A stretch of 50,683 nt of DNA, from the NCBI RefSeq assembly GCF_014697355.1, contig NZ_JACJRQ010000051.1, positions 1-50,683 on the forward strand, in the 5' to 3' direction. A model generated the notes under the pieces. It did no database searches. It had not been told where the DNA came from and was given only the letters and a program-made list of their open reading frames with translations. The DNA comes from Nostoc calcicola FACHB-3891 (GTDB lineage: Bacteria > Cyanobacteriota > Cyanobacteriia > Cyanobacteriales > Nostocaceae). Below, one piece after another: positions 17,641 through 26,674 of the stretch. Each line of letters begins with the position of its first letter. The first letter of the stretch is position 1. Position numbers and translations under genes: made by a program.

Positions 17641-18693
17641 ATGGTAGCTAGTTTAGATGATACGAAACGCAATGCTATTGCTGTGAAATTGGCAAGTATC
17701 AAAGCACTGCAAGAATTGGTCATTGAAAACGAACAAGCGCTTTTAAGAGAAGGACTTGATTCCGAAATTGCCGATCGCATCCGGAATTTCATCAAAGACG
17801 ATGAAAAAAATCTTGGCGTTTTGGAAACTGTAATTACTCAGTATGGCATTCAGGCTGAACCAAAAAAAAATGTCACACAATTCATTGAAAAAGCAAGAGA
17901 ATTGTTTAAAGGTTCTGAACTGAGCTTATATGAAAAAGTATCTCAACATGAATTACTGAAACATCAACTAGTAATGAGTGGCTTGATAGTTCACAAAGCT
18001 GCTCAAAAAGTTGGTGCTGACGTAATGGTGGCGATCGCACCTTTGAATACCATTAACTTTGAAAACCGCGCTCACCAAGAGCAACTCAAAGGTATTCTAG
18101 AAATATTGGGTGTCCGCGAACTAACTGGACAAGATGCAGATCAAGGAATTTGGGCGCGTGTTCAAGATGCTTTAGCTGCGGTAACTGGTGTAGTGGGTAG
18201 TGCTGTCACCCAAACCAGTGACAAAAAGGATTTGAATATCCAGGATGCACTCCGCTTAGATCACAACAAGGTAAATACTCTGTTTACCGAACTATTACAA
18301 AGCAACAATCCGCAAAAGATCCAAGAATACTTCGGTCAAATTTACAAGGATCTCACAGCTCACGCCGAAGCCGAAGAAGAAGTTGTCTACCCAAGAGTAC
18401 GTCCTTTCTACGGTCAAGACAACACCCAAGAATTGTATGACGAACAAGCTCATGCAAAGCAGGCATTAGAGGAAATTAAGGCTCTTAGCCCATCTTCACC
18501 CCAATTCAAAGATAAAGTCAAACAATTGATGGATGCTATTGGCGATCATATTCGTCAAGAAGAAAGCACAATGTTTGCTGCAATTCGCAACAACTTGAGT
18601 ACTGAGCAAAGTGAGCAACTTGCTAGTGAATTCAAAGCTGCTAAAGTCCGAGTTCAACAAAGATTAGGTGTTGTCACTGAATCTAAGATCTAG
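17641..18693 (+). CDS. Hemerythrin HHE domain protein with N-terminal helical domain
   Basis: A 350-residue soluble protein. Residues ~1-185 are helical with ferritin-like spacing of acidic and His residues (DDEKNLGVLE, SQHELLKHQ, AHQEQLKG). Residues ~195-330 form a hemerythrin HHE domain: LDHNKV (His ~206), HAEAEEEVVYP (His ~241, Glu ~245), EQAHAKQ (His ~272) and GDHIRQEES (His ~303, Glu ~307), matching the H-H-E-H-H-E di-iron ligand pattern. Such proteins bind O2, NO or handle iron and oxidative stress; the exact role is unknown. GAGGAG upstream gives a good ribosome binding site, and a strong terminator follows, so it is a single-gene unit. Confidence 0.82.
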   Translation: MVASLDDTKRNAIAVKLASIKALQELVIENEQALLREGLDSEIADRIRNFIKDDEKNLGVLETVITQYGIQAEPKKNVTQFIEKARELFKGSELSLYEKVSQHELLKHQLVMSGLIVHKAAQKVGADVMVAIAPLNTINFENRAHQEQLKGILEILGVRELTGQDADQGIWARVQDALAAVTGVVGSAVTQTSDKKDLNIQDALRLDHNKVNTLFTELLQSNNPQKIQEYFGQIYKDLTAHAEAEEEVVYPRVRPFYGQDNTQELYDEQAHAKQALEEIKALSPSSPQFKDKVKQLMDAIGDHIRQEESTMFAAIRNNLSTEQSEQLASEFKAAKVRVQQRLGVVTESKI

Positions 18694-18771
18694 TTAATAG
18701 ATTAAGAACCACGAAATTTTGCTTAATTACTCTGACTTAGTTGTGATAACAAATTGCTAGGTAAAGAAAGC

Positions 18772-18801
18772 AACTCCTAACATATAATGTTAGGAGTTTT
18801 T
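18772..18801. terminator. Rho-independent terminator
   Basis: Perfect 12-bp arms AACTCCTAACAT and ATGTTAGGAGTT around the loop ATA, followed by a T-run on the + strand; the preceding AAs give a short T-run on the - strand as well. It lies between the convergent hemerythrin and M20 genes and may serve both. Confidence 0.85.
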
Positions 18802-18826
18802 ACTGACTTTGGACTATTGTTTACAT

Positions 18827-20008
18827 TTAACCATGTTGCCAATATTTATAAGCAGCGTAGGCCATAGTCACAACACCGGTCATAATGGCAGATTCATCAA
18901 CTTCAAATTGGGGATGGTGTAATGGGTGGTTAATGATTCTTTCTTTGTAGCCTACACCCAAACGAAACATCGAACCGGGGGCGTGTTCTAAATACATAGA
19001 AAAATCTTCAGCACCAAGGGAGGGTTCGGGTAAGACTTGAACGCGATCGCTACTCCAAGCTTCTTCTGCGGCTGATTGCAATAATTGGGTCAGACTATAA
19101 TCGTTTTGCACGCTGGGTACGCCCTGGCGATAATTGACTTGATAATTTGCCCCATAAGCACGGCAGACACTAGCTACAATATTTTCGATCCAATTTGGCA
19201 AATGGGCGCGGGTTTCAGGATGAAGCGATCGCACCGTTCCCAATAACTGTACTTTATCAGCAATGACATTCGGCGCTCTGCCACCATTAATCTTGCCGAT
19301 GCTCAACACCACAGGACGCAAGGGATTCTGTGTCCGGCTGATGGCTTGTTGCAATCCAGTAATAACTTGAGCTGCAACCCAAATAGCATCAATCGCCTCA
19401 TGGGGACGCGCCCCATGTCCAGATTCGCCAATAATCAAAATTTCTAAATCATCAGCAGCAGCAGTCAACGCCCCATAACGCACCCCAATAGAACCTGCGG
19501 GTATAGAAGGGAAAACATGAACCCCTAATATAGCTGAGACGTTTGCCATCGCCCCATCTTTCACCATCCAGTTTGCCCCTTGGGAAATTTCCTCCGCTGG
19601 CTGAAATAAAAACCGCACTTTACCACCCAACTCCTCTGCTATTTGGGAGAGTATCATTGCCGTTCCTAATCCCACTGTGGTGTGGACATCGTGACCGCAA
19701 GCGTGCATCACACCCGCTGCACCAGAGGCGTATTCCAAATCAGTGCCCTCTTGAATTGGCAAAGCATCCATATCGGTGCGAATTGCTAATAAACGGTCAT
19801 TTTGGCTAGTATTTTGCAGTTCTCCAATGACGCCTGTTTTACCAACTCCTTCTTGCACATGCAAACCACTGGAAGACAAAACACCAGCTACAAACGCAGC
19901 TGTTTGGTATTCCTGACCGCTAAGTTCTGGGTGAGAGTGAATGTGGCGGCGAATTTCAATTAAGCGAGGTGCTAGTTTTGCTGCTAAGTCTTTAATACGA
20001 GTAAGCAT
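18827..20008 (-). CDS. M20 family amidohydrolase
   Basis: A 393-residue metallopeptidase-fold hydrolase of the hippurate / IAA-amino acid hydrolase group. Visible motifs: RRHIHSHPELSGQEYQTA (~17-34), AIRTDMDALPIQE (~70-82), HACGHDVHTTVGLG (~99-112), EEISQGANWMVKDGA with the paired Glu ligands (~133-148), and EPSLGAEDFSMYLE (~342-355) with a HPLHHPQFEVDE end. It hydrolyses amide bonds of N-acyl or N-aryl amino acids in the cytoplasm using two metal ions; substrate unknown. The ATG at 20008 is preferred over a TTG at 20017 because it is an ATG and begins the usual family N-terminus. Confidence 0.9.
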   Translation of the reverse strand: MLTRIKDLAAKLAPRLIEIRRHIHSHPELSGQEYQTAAFVAGVLSSSGLHVQEGVGKTGVIGELQNTSQNDRLLAIRTDMDALPIQEGTDLEYASGAAGVMHACGHDVHTTVGLGTAMILSQIAEELGGKVRFLFQPAEEISQGANWMVKDGAMANVSAILGVHVFPSIPAGSIGVRYGALTAAADDLEILIIGESGHGARPHEAIDAIWVAAQVITGLQQAISRTQNPLRPVVLSIGKINGGRAPNVIADKVQLLGTVRSLHPETRAHLPNWIENIVASVCRAYGANYQVNYRQGVPSVQNDYSLTQLLQSAAEEAWSSDRVQVLPEPSLGAEDFSMYLEHAPGSMFRLGVGYKERIINHPLHHPQFEVDESAIMTGVVTMAYAAYKYWQHG

Positions 20009-20654
20009 CGATATCAATTAATCTACAGGCTTGCTTCCATGATAAAGAACTGTTAACAAACAAAAAAGCGATATATTTGGGGATTGGGTATGGGGAGATG
20101 AGGGGGATGAGGGAGATGGGGAGGCAGGGGAGCAAGGAGCAGGGAGCAGGGAGCAGGGGAGAAAATATTCCCCTCTGCCCCCAGTGCCCTGCCCTGAAAG
20201 GTGTAGGTTTTTTATTTGGGTATGAGTGGACACTCTCAAACAGAGTTCTAAACGTGGTTCAAATAACGAAATTTAGTTCTTGGGTGGGAAATCAGAAATT
20301 AAAATTTGAGTTCTCAACCAACGTAAAAACCCTATTTCAGCCACATTTTTTAAATACCTACACCTGTGAGCCAATCCATCGGGGGGATTAAGGGGGATAA
20401 AAATGTGATTAAAATCACAGCCAACCACTTTTAAAACAATCTCTTAATTTTGTTCAAAAATCAAACCGGATTCCTATATGAGACTATATTGTTACATCAC
20501 TAAATATTTAGTTTATTAAAGTTTAAGAAAAATATCAATTGAACTGGGCACTATTAATATACCAATCGAATATTTTGTGAATTTAAGGGTTTTGCTTTCA
20601 AACACTTAAATATATACCAGTTCACCGTCCTGATTTTTGAACACAGCACAAATT
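20009..20654. other. 646-base repeat-rich gap
   Basis: Contains G-rich short tandem repeats (20078-20160), the MITE at 20198-20367, and a single inverted copy of the 10619 element end near 20448-20476. AT-rich sequence from about 20480 to 20654 probably holds the promoter of the multi-kinase gene. No other gene is seen. Confidence 0.55.
20198..20367. mobile_element. 170-bp MITE-like element, copy 1
   Basis: Nearly identical to the inverse of 35103-35273 over its whole length. Termini are AGGTGTAGGT and its complement ACCTACACCT. Internal sequence has no real gene, only a shared short open frame. The two copies differ by a few substitutions, so spread is fairly recent or the copies are still being homogenised. 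Confidence 0.8.
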
Positions 20655-23600
20655 ATGTTAAGTCTTCCTAGCTATACTTTTGTAGAAACCTTGAACGAAG
20701 GTCTTGATAGCTTTGTTTATCGCGCCATCAAACAGGTAGATAACACTTCAGTCATCGTTAAAGCGCTGAAAGCAGAATATCCTAGCTTAAAAGAGTTAAC
20801 TGGAATCAAACACGAATATAAAGTGCTTAACAGCTTAATAGATGTTGATGAAGTTATTAAACCTTTAGCTTTAGAAAAATATCAAAACAGGCTAGCTCTA
20901 GTTATAGAAGATTTTAATGCCATATCGCTCAAGCATTTTAGCGATAGCCATAAATTATCACTAAAAACTTTCCTATTTATAGCTACTCAATTAGCATCAG
21001 CCTTAGCAAATATTCATAAGCAGCAAGTTATTCATAAAGATATCAAGCCTCAAAATATTATTATTAATCCTCAGAATTTAACTATTAAACTCATCGATTT
21101 TAGTATTGCTTCACACTTATCTAGAGAAAACCCAACTGTCAGCAATCCTAACTTAATCGAAGGCACTCTTGCCTATATGTCTCCTGAGCAAACTGGCAGA
21201 ATGAATCGATCACTTGATTATCGTACTGATTTTTATTCTTTAGGAGTCACGTTTTATCAAATGCTTACTGGTTTGCTACCTTTTGATAGCAACGATCCAC
21301 TAGAAATAATTCACTCTCACATTGCGAAAACTCCTGTTACCCCTCACGAAATTAATTCAGAAATTCCGTTAACAGTTTCTGAAATGATCATGAAACTTTT
21401 AGCTAAGACGGCTGAAGATAGATATCAAAACGCCTTGGGTTTGAAAGCAGATTTAGAATTGTGTCTCCAGCAGTTAGAAAACAATGGTCAAATTAGTGAA
21501 TTTAGGATTGGAAAATTAGATTTATCCAGCCAATTTATCATTCCTCAAAAACTGTATGGTCGGGCAGCAGAAGTCAATACATTATTAAATGCCTTTGACC
21601 GGATCGGCAACGGTCAAACAGAGATGATGCTGGTATCGGGATATTCAGGAATTGGCAAATCTTCTTTGGTAAATGAAATTCATAAGCCAATTGTCTGCCA
21701 AAGGGGATACTTTATTTCTGGTAAATTCGACCAATTTAAACGTAATATTCCTTATGCTTCACTAATTCAAGCTTTTCAAGAATTAATGCGGCAACTTTTA
21801 ACAGAAAGTGCTGAATCTTTAAAAAATTGGGAATCTAAACTATTAGCAGCACTTGGTCAAAATGGACAAATCATCATAGATGTAATACCAGAAGTAGAAC
21901 GAATTATTGGTTGTCAGCCTGCGGTACGACAATTAGGGCCAGCAGAATCACAAAATCGTTTCAATCGGGTATTTCAACAGTTTATTCATGTCTTTACTAA
22001 ACGAGAACATCCCCTAGTTTTATTTTTAGATGATTTACAGTGGGCAGATTCAGCTTCTTTAAAGTTAATCGAGCTAATTATTACCGATGCGGACAGCGAA
22101 TATTTATTATTAATTGGAGCTTATCGTGATAACGAAGTCAGTGCGACTCATCCCTTAGTTCAGACATTAGAAGAGATTCAAGAGGTTAGAGGTAATATCA
22201 CTAATGTTGTTCTGAAAAATTTGCATATTGACTGCGTTAATCAGTTAGTAGCTGATACGTTAGCTAGCAGCACTTTAACGGTTAAATCACTAGCTGAATT
22301 AGTTTTTCACAAAACTCAAGGTAATCCCTTTTTCTTAACTCAATTACTCAAATATCTTTATCAAGAAAATTTATTAAATTTTAATTTTTCTGAAGGTAGA
22401 TGGCAATGGGATATTGAGCAGCTAAAAGATATTAGCAATACAGATAATGTTGTCGAATTAATGGTCAGCCAAATTCAAAAGCTGTCACCAGAGACAATTA
22501 ATGTTTTAAAAATAGCGGCTTGTATCGGAGATAAATTTACTTTAGAAGTTTTGGCAACTGTTAATCAATCAACTCAGTCCCAAACAGCAGCAGATTTATG
22601 GGAAGCTCTGCAAGCAGGTTTAATTTTACCCTTAAACAATTCCTACAAAACTCCCCTAGTATTTGGGCAAGAGGAAATAGAAAATGGGATAGATAAATCA
22701 AGAAGACTAATTAATACATTTCAAACAATAAAATATAAGTTTTTACATGACCGAGTACAGCAAGCAGCATATTTTTTGATACCTGATGAGCATAAGAAAG
22801 CAACGCACCTGAAAATCGGTCGATTACTACTACAAAACACAACGCCGGAAGAACAAAAAGAAAATATTTTTACTCTGGTTAATCAACTCAATTATGGTAC
22901 TGAATTACTCACATCTGAGTCGGAAAAATACGAAATAGCTCAACTCAACCTCATAGCAGGCCAAAAAGCCAAAGCCGCAACAGCACACGATTCCGCCGTC
23001 AAATATTTACAGGTGGGTTTGGGATTGCTGGCAAAAGATAGTTGGGAAAAACAGTATGAACTGACATTAAGGCTACATGAGGAAGCAGCAGAGACAGCTT
23101 TTTTAAGCGGTGATTTTGACCTAATGCACAGATTTGTTGCCGTAGTGCAAAACTGCGCTACCTCGCTATTGGACAAAGTGAAGGTATACGAAGTCCAGAT
23201 TCAAGCTTATATGAGTCAAAATAAGCTGTTGGAAGCGATTAATACAGGATTACAAGTTTTAAAACTGTTAAAGGTAAACTTTCCCGAAACAGTAAACCCT
23301 TCAGATATTGAGCAAGCATTAGAGGAAACGGCATCGATTTTGAGTGGGAAAGAACCCTCAGATTTGCTCTACTTACCTCAAATGAGCAACCCTGATAAAT
23401 TAGCAACGTTGAGGTTACTTTCAAGTCTATCTATTGCCGCTTACTTAGGCGCTCCAGAACTGGTACCTCTAGTGGTATGTAAACAAGTTAATTTATGCGT
23501 TCAATATGGCAATGCTTCTGTGTCTCCCCATACATATTCCCTTTATGGTCTTCTTTTATGTGGGGTTGTGGGAGATATCGAACAAGGCTATCTGTTTGGT

Positions 23601-26600
23601 GAATTAGCTTTGGATTTGCTTTCAAAATTAAATGCTAAAGAAGTCAGTGCGAAGACACACCATCTAGTATTTATAATGGTTAAACATTGGAAAGAACATG
23701 TTAGGAATACCGTAGAAACTTTTCGATATGCTTACTCTATCGGTTTGGAAACTGGAGATTTGGAATATGCTGCTTATGCTGCATTTCAACATTGCTGTCA
23801 ACAATATTTGGTGGGCAAGGAATTAACTTTAGTTGAACAAGAAATGTCAAGTTATTGGGATGGCATTAGTAAAATTAAACAAGAAACAGCGCTTCATTAT
23901 CAGGAAATCTATTGGCAAACCGTCTTAAATATGATGGGCAAAAACCATAATCCCTGCATTCTAGAGGGTGAGGCTTATGATGAGGAGAAAATGCTTCCCC
24001 TGCACCAATCAACCAACGATGGGCTAGCAATTTGTTATGTACATTTAGAAAAACTCAAAATTTGTTATCTGTTTGAAAACTACTCCCAAGCGCTGGAAAA
24101 TCTCAATAAAACAGAAAATTATCTGAGTACATTATTAGGGCAGATGGTTCTTGTTATTTTTCATTTCTACGATTCTTTAATTCGGCTGGCGCTGTATGGG
24201 GATAATCTAGAGTCTGAACAGCAGAGTATTCTCGATCGCGTAGAAAGTAATCAAGCAAAAATCCAAAAATGGGCGCATCATGCCCCAATGAATCATCTAC
24301 ACAGATTCTATCTGGTGGAGGCAGAAAGGCATCGAGTACTCAACCAAAACCTTGAGGCGATGGAGGATTACGACAAAGCGATCGCACTTGCCAAAGAAAA
24401 CGAGTACATCAACGAAGAAGCCCTCGCCCATGAATTAGCTGCCAAGTTTTATCTGTCATGGGGTAAAGAAACTATTGCTCAAACCTATATGGCTAATGCT
24501 TATTATGCTTATCAGCATTGGGGAGCGATCGCTAAAGTCAAGGATTTACAAGCACGCTATCCCCAATTGATTACGCAAAGACGGGTAGCGGATTTTGGTG
24601 AAGCATCGCAAAGCATCCAAAAGTCAAATACAAATAACAAAGAACTTAGTCAAACAAATTCTACCATCATCGAAGACACCGACAGTCTCGACTTAATGAC
24701 GGTGATGAAAGCTTCTCAAGCTCTTTCTGGCGAAATTGTTTTGAGTAAATTGCTGGCTAAATTAATGCAAATTGTCCTAGAAAATGCTGGCGCACAAACT
24801 GGATACTTAATTTTAGAAATAGACGGCAATTTACTAATAGAAGCAAAAGCAGCCGTGGGACAAAAAGAAGTGATGGTTATGCAATCACAGCCAGTATCTA
24901 GTAGCCAAGAGTTACCCCTCTCTGTGATTAATTATGTAGCCAGAATGCAAGAAAATGTTCTATGTAGCAGTACAATTTGTGATGGTATTTTTGTAACAGA
25001 TCCTTATATTGTTACCCACAAACCAAAATCATTATTATGCACTCCACTCCTGCATCAAGGAAAACTAGCTGGCATTCTCTACTTAGAAAACAATCTCACA
25101 ACTGAAGCCTTTACCCCAGATAGATTAGAAATCTTAAAACTTTTATCTTCCCAAGCAGCAATTTCTATTGAGAATGCTCGTCTTTATAGTGATTTAGCAA
25201 CAGCTAACGCGACTTTAGAAGCAAAGGTAGAAGAGCGAACCCAAGAATTACAAGAAAAGAATGTGCATTTGCAAAAAGCCGAAGCAGCAGCGCAATCTGC
25301 TAATCAGGCCAAAAGTGAGTTTTTAGCAAATATGAGTCATGAACTCCGTACACCTTTGAATGGAATTTTAGGTTACGCACAAATTTTGCAACGAGATAAA
25401 GATGCCACAAAATCTCAAAAAGATGGACTCAATATTATTTATCAGTGTGGCGATCATCTTTTAAATTTGATTAATGAAGTTTTGGATCTTTCCAAAATTG
25501 AAGCGCGGAAAATGGAATTATATCTCAACGAGTTTAATTTTCCAGAATTCCTCGAAGGAATTGCAGAAATTTGTCGGATTCGCGCTCAACAAAAAGGTAT
25601 TGCTTTAATTTATCACCCAACAAGTAATTTGCCCAAAGGAGTGAAAACCGATGAAAAACGGTTGCGACAAGTTTTAATTAATTTACTTGGAAATGCGGTG
25701 AAATTTACGGAGGTAGGTGAAGTTCAATTAAAAGTAGGCTATCACAATCAGAAAATTAGGTTTCAGGTAGAAGATACAGGTGTGGGTATGGCTCCTGAAC
25801 AATTAGAAGAAATCTTTTTGCCTTTTCACCAAGTAGGCGAACACAATCGCAAAGTAGAAGGTACAGGATTGGGGTTATCTATAAGTCGCAAATTAGTACA
25901 AATGATGGGAGGGGAAATTCAGGTTCAAAGTACTTTAGGTAAAGGCAGTATTTTCTGGTTTGATATTGATTTAACAGAGATTGAACAATCTCCAGATTCT
26001 CTGAAAGCAGCAGCACAAAATATTAGTGGTTATCAAGGTAAAAAACGCACAATAATTGTTGCTGACGATCGTTTGGAAAATCGGTCAGTTTTATCGAAAA
26101 TGCTAGCTCCATTTGGATTTGAAACTGTGGAGGCAGTGGATGGACAAGACTGTTTAAATAAAGCGGCCGAATTGCAGCCTGATTGCATATTAATGGATTT
26201 GATGATGCCGACGCTGAGCGGTTTAGAAGCAATTCGCAGAATCAGGCGATCGCCAGAAATTAAAGATATAATAATTTTGGGAACTTCTGCTAGTGTTTTT
26301 GATTTTGATCGACAAAAAAGTAAAGAAATTGGATGTAACGACTTTATTCCTAAACCTATCCGAATATCAGAATTATTAGGAACATTGCAAGTATATTTAA
26401 ACTTGCAATGGATATATCAGGAGGAGTTAGAAAAAGTTTTTCATGTTCAACCTACTGCTGGAGAACAAAACTTGGTCTTTCCTCCATCTGAAGAAGTAGC
26501 GGCTCTGTTGAATTTAGCTAAAAAAGGTGACCTTAAAGGAATTATCGAGCAAGCATCTCGCTTGCAAGAATCAAATGTTGAATATGTTAATTTTTGTCAG

Positions 26601-26672
26601 GAGCTACAACAATTAGCTAAAGGCTTTCAAGTTAAAAAAATACGTGAATTTCTCACAAATGCAGGTAATTAA
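20655..26672 (+). CDS. Ser/Thr kinase - AAA ATPase - GAF - histidine kinase - receiver protein
   Basis: A 2005-residue multidomain signalling protein. In order: Ser/Thr kinase (residues ~8-265; HKDIKPQN near 126, DFS in place of DFG); an AAA-type ATPase (~285-560) with Walker A GYSGIGKSS near 328 and Walker B VLFLDDLQWAD near 460; a helical TPR-like region (~730-1330); a GAF domain (~1355-1510); a histidine kinase with phosphoacceptor His ~1561 in SHELRTPLNG, N-box NLLGNAVKF and GTGLGLSIS; then a receiver (~1798-1915) with phospho-Asp in ILMDLMMP and a short tail. Proteins of this plan are known in Nostocales, but ligands are mostly unknown. The ATG at 20655 is preferred over a TTG at 20637. 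It is followed after 2 bases by another histidine kinase gene. Confidence 0.9.
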   Translation: MLSLPSYTFVETLNEGLDSFVYRAIKQVDNTSVIVKALKAEYPSLKELTGIKHEYKVLNSLIDVDEVIKPLALEKYQNRLALVIEDFNAISLKHFSDSHKLSLKTFLFIATQLASALANIHKQQVIHKDIKPQNIIINPQNLTIKLIDFSIASHLSRENPTVSNPNLIEGTLAYMSPEQTGRMNRSLDYRTDFYSLGVTFYQMLTGLLPFDSNDPLEIIHSHIAKTPVTPHEINSEIPLTVSEMIMKLLAKTAEDRYQNALGLKADLELCLQQLENNGQISEFRIGKLDLSSQFIIPQKLYGRAAEVNTLLNAFDRIGNGQTEMMLVSGYSGIGKSSLVNEIHKPIVCQRGYFISGKFDQFKRNIPYASLIQAFQELMRQLLTESAESLKNWESKLLAALGQNGQIIIDVIPEVERIIGCQPAVRQLGPAESQNRFNRVFQQFIHVFTKREHPLVLFLDDLQWADSASLKLIELIITDADSEYLLLIGAYRDNEVSATHPLVQTLEEIQEVRGNITNVVLKNLHIDCVNQLVADTLASSTLTVKSLAELVFHKTQGNPFFLTQLLKYLYQENLLNFNFSEGRWQWDIEQLKDISNTDNVVELMVSQIQKLSPETINVLKIAACIGDKFTLEVLATVNQSTQSQTAADLWEALQAGLILPLNNSYKTPLVFGQEEIENGIDKSRRLINTFQTIKYKFLHDRVQQAAYFLIPDEHKKATHLKIGRLLLQNTTPEEQKENIFTLVNQLNYGTELLTSESEKYEIAQLNLIAGQKAKAATAHDSAVKYLQVGLGLLAKDSWEKQYELTLRLHEEAAETAFLSGDFDLMHRFVAVVQNCATSLLDKVKVYEVQIQAYMSQNKLLEAINTGLQVLKLLKVNFPETVNPSDIEQALEETASILSGKEPSDLLYLPQMSNPDKLATLRLLSSLSIAAYLGAPELVPLVVCKQVNLCVQYGNASVSPHTYSLYGLLLCGVVGDIEQGYLFGELALDLLSKLNAKEVSAKTHHLVFIMVKHWKEHVRNTVETFRYAYSIGLETGDLEYAAYAAFQHCCQQYLVGKELTLVEQEMSSYWDGISKIKQETALHYQEIYWQTVLNMMGKNHNPCILEGEAYDEEKMLPLHQSTNDGLAICYVHLEKLKICYLFENYSQALENLNKTENYLSTLLGQMVLVIFHFYDSLIRLALYGDNLESEQQSILDRVESNQAKIQKWAHHAPMNHLHRFYLVEAERHRVLNQNLEAMEDYDKAIALAKENEYINEEALAHELAAKFYLSWGKETIAQTYMANAYYAYQHWGAIAKVKDLQARYPQLITQRRVADFGEASQSIQKSNTNNKELSQTNSTIIEDTDSLDLMTVMKASQALSGEIVLSKLLAKLMQIVLENAGAQTGYLILEIDGNLLIEAKAAVGQKEVMVMQSQPVSSSQELPLSVINYVARMQENVLCSSTICDGIFVTDPYIVTHKPKSLLCTPLLHQGKLAGILYLENNLTTEAFTPDRLEILKLLSSQAAISIENARLYSDLATANATLEAKVEERTQELQEKNVHLQKAEAAAQSANQAKSEFLANMSHELRTPLNGILGYAQILQRDKDATKSQKDGLNIIYQCGDHLLNLINEVLDLSKIEARKMELYLNEFNFPEFLEGIAEICRIRAQQKGIALIYHPTSNLPKGVKTDEKRLRQVLINLLGNAVKFTEVGEVQLKVGYHNQKIRFQVEDTGVGMAPEQLEEIFLPFHQVGEHNRKVEGTGLGLSISRKLVQMMGGEIQVQSTLGKGSIFWFDIDLTEIEQSPDSLKAAAQNISGYQGKKRTIIVADDRLENRSVLSKMLAPFGFETVEAVDGQDCLNKAAELQPDCILMDLMMPTLSGLEAIRRIRRSPEIKDIIILGTSASVFDFDRQKSKEIGCNDFIPKPIRISELLGTLQVYLNLQWIYQEELEKVFHVQPTAGEQNLVFPPSEEVAALLNLAKKGDLKGIIEQASRLQESNVEYVNFCQELQQLAKGFQVKKIREFLTNAGN

Positions 26673-26674
26673 TC

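Noticed and set aside
20077..20391. 104-codon open frame, with a similar peptide on the other strand near 34971-35216
   Set aside because: The shared peptide comes from the MITE-like repeat read in both places, not from a gene family.
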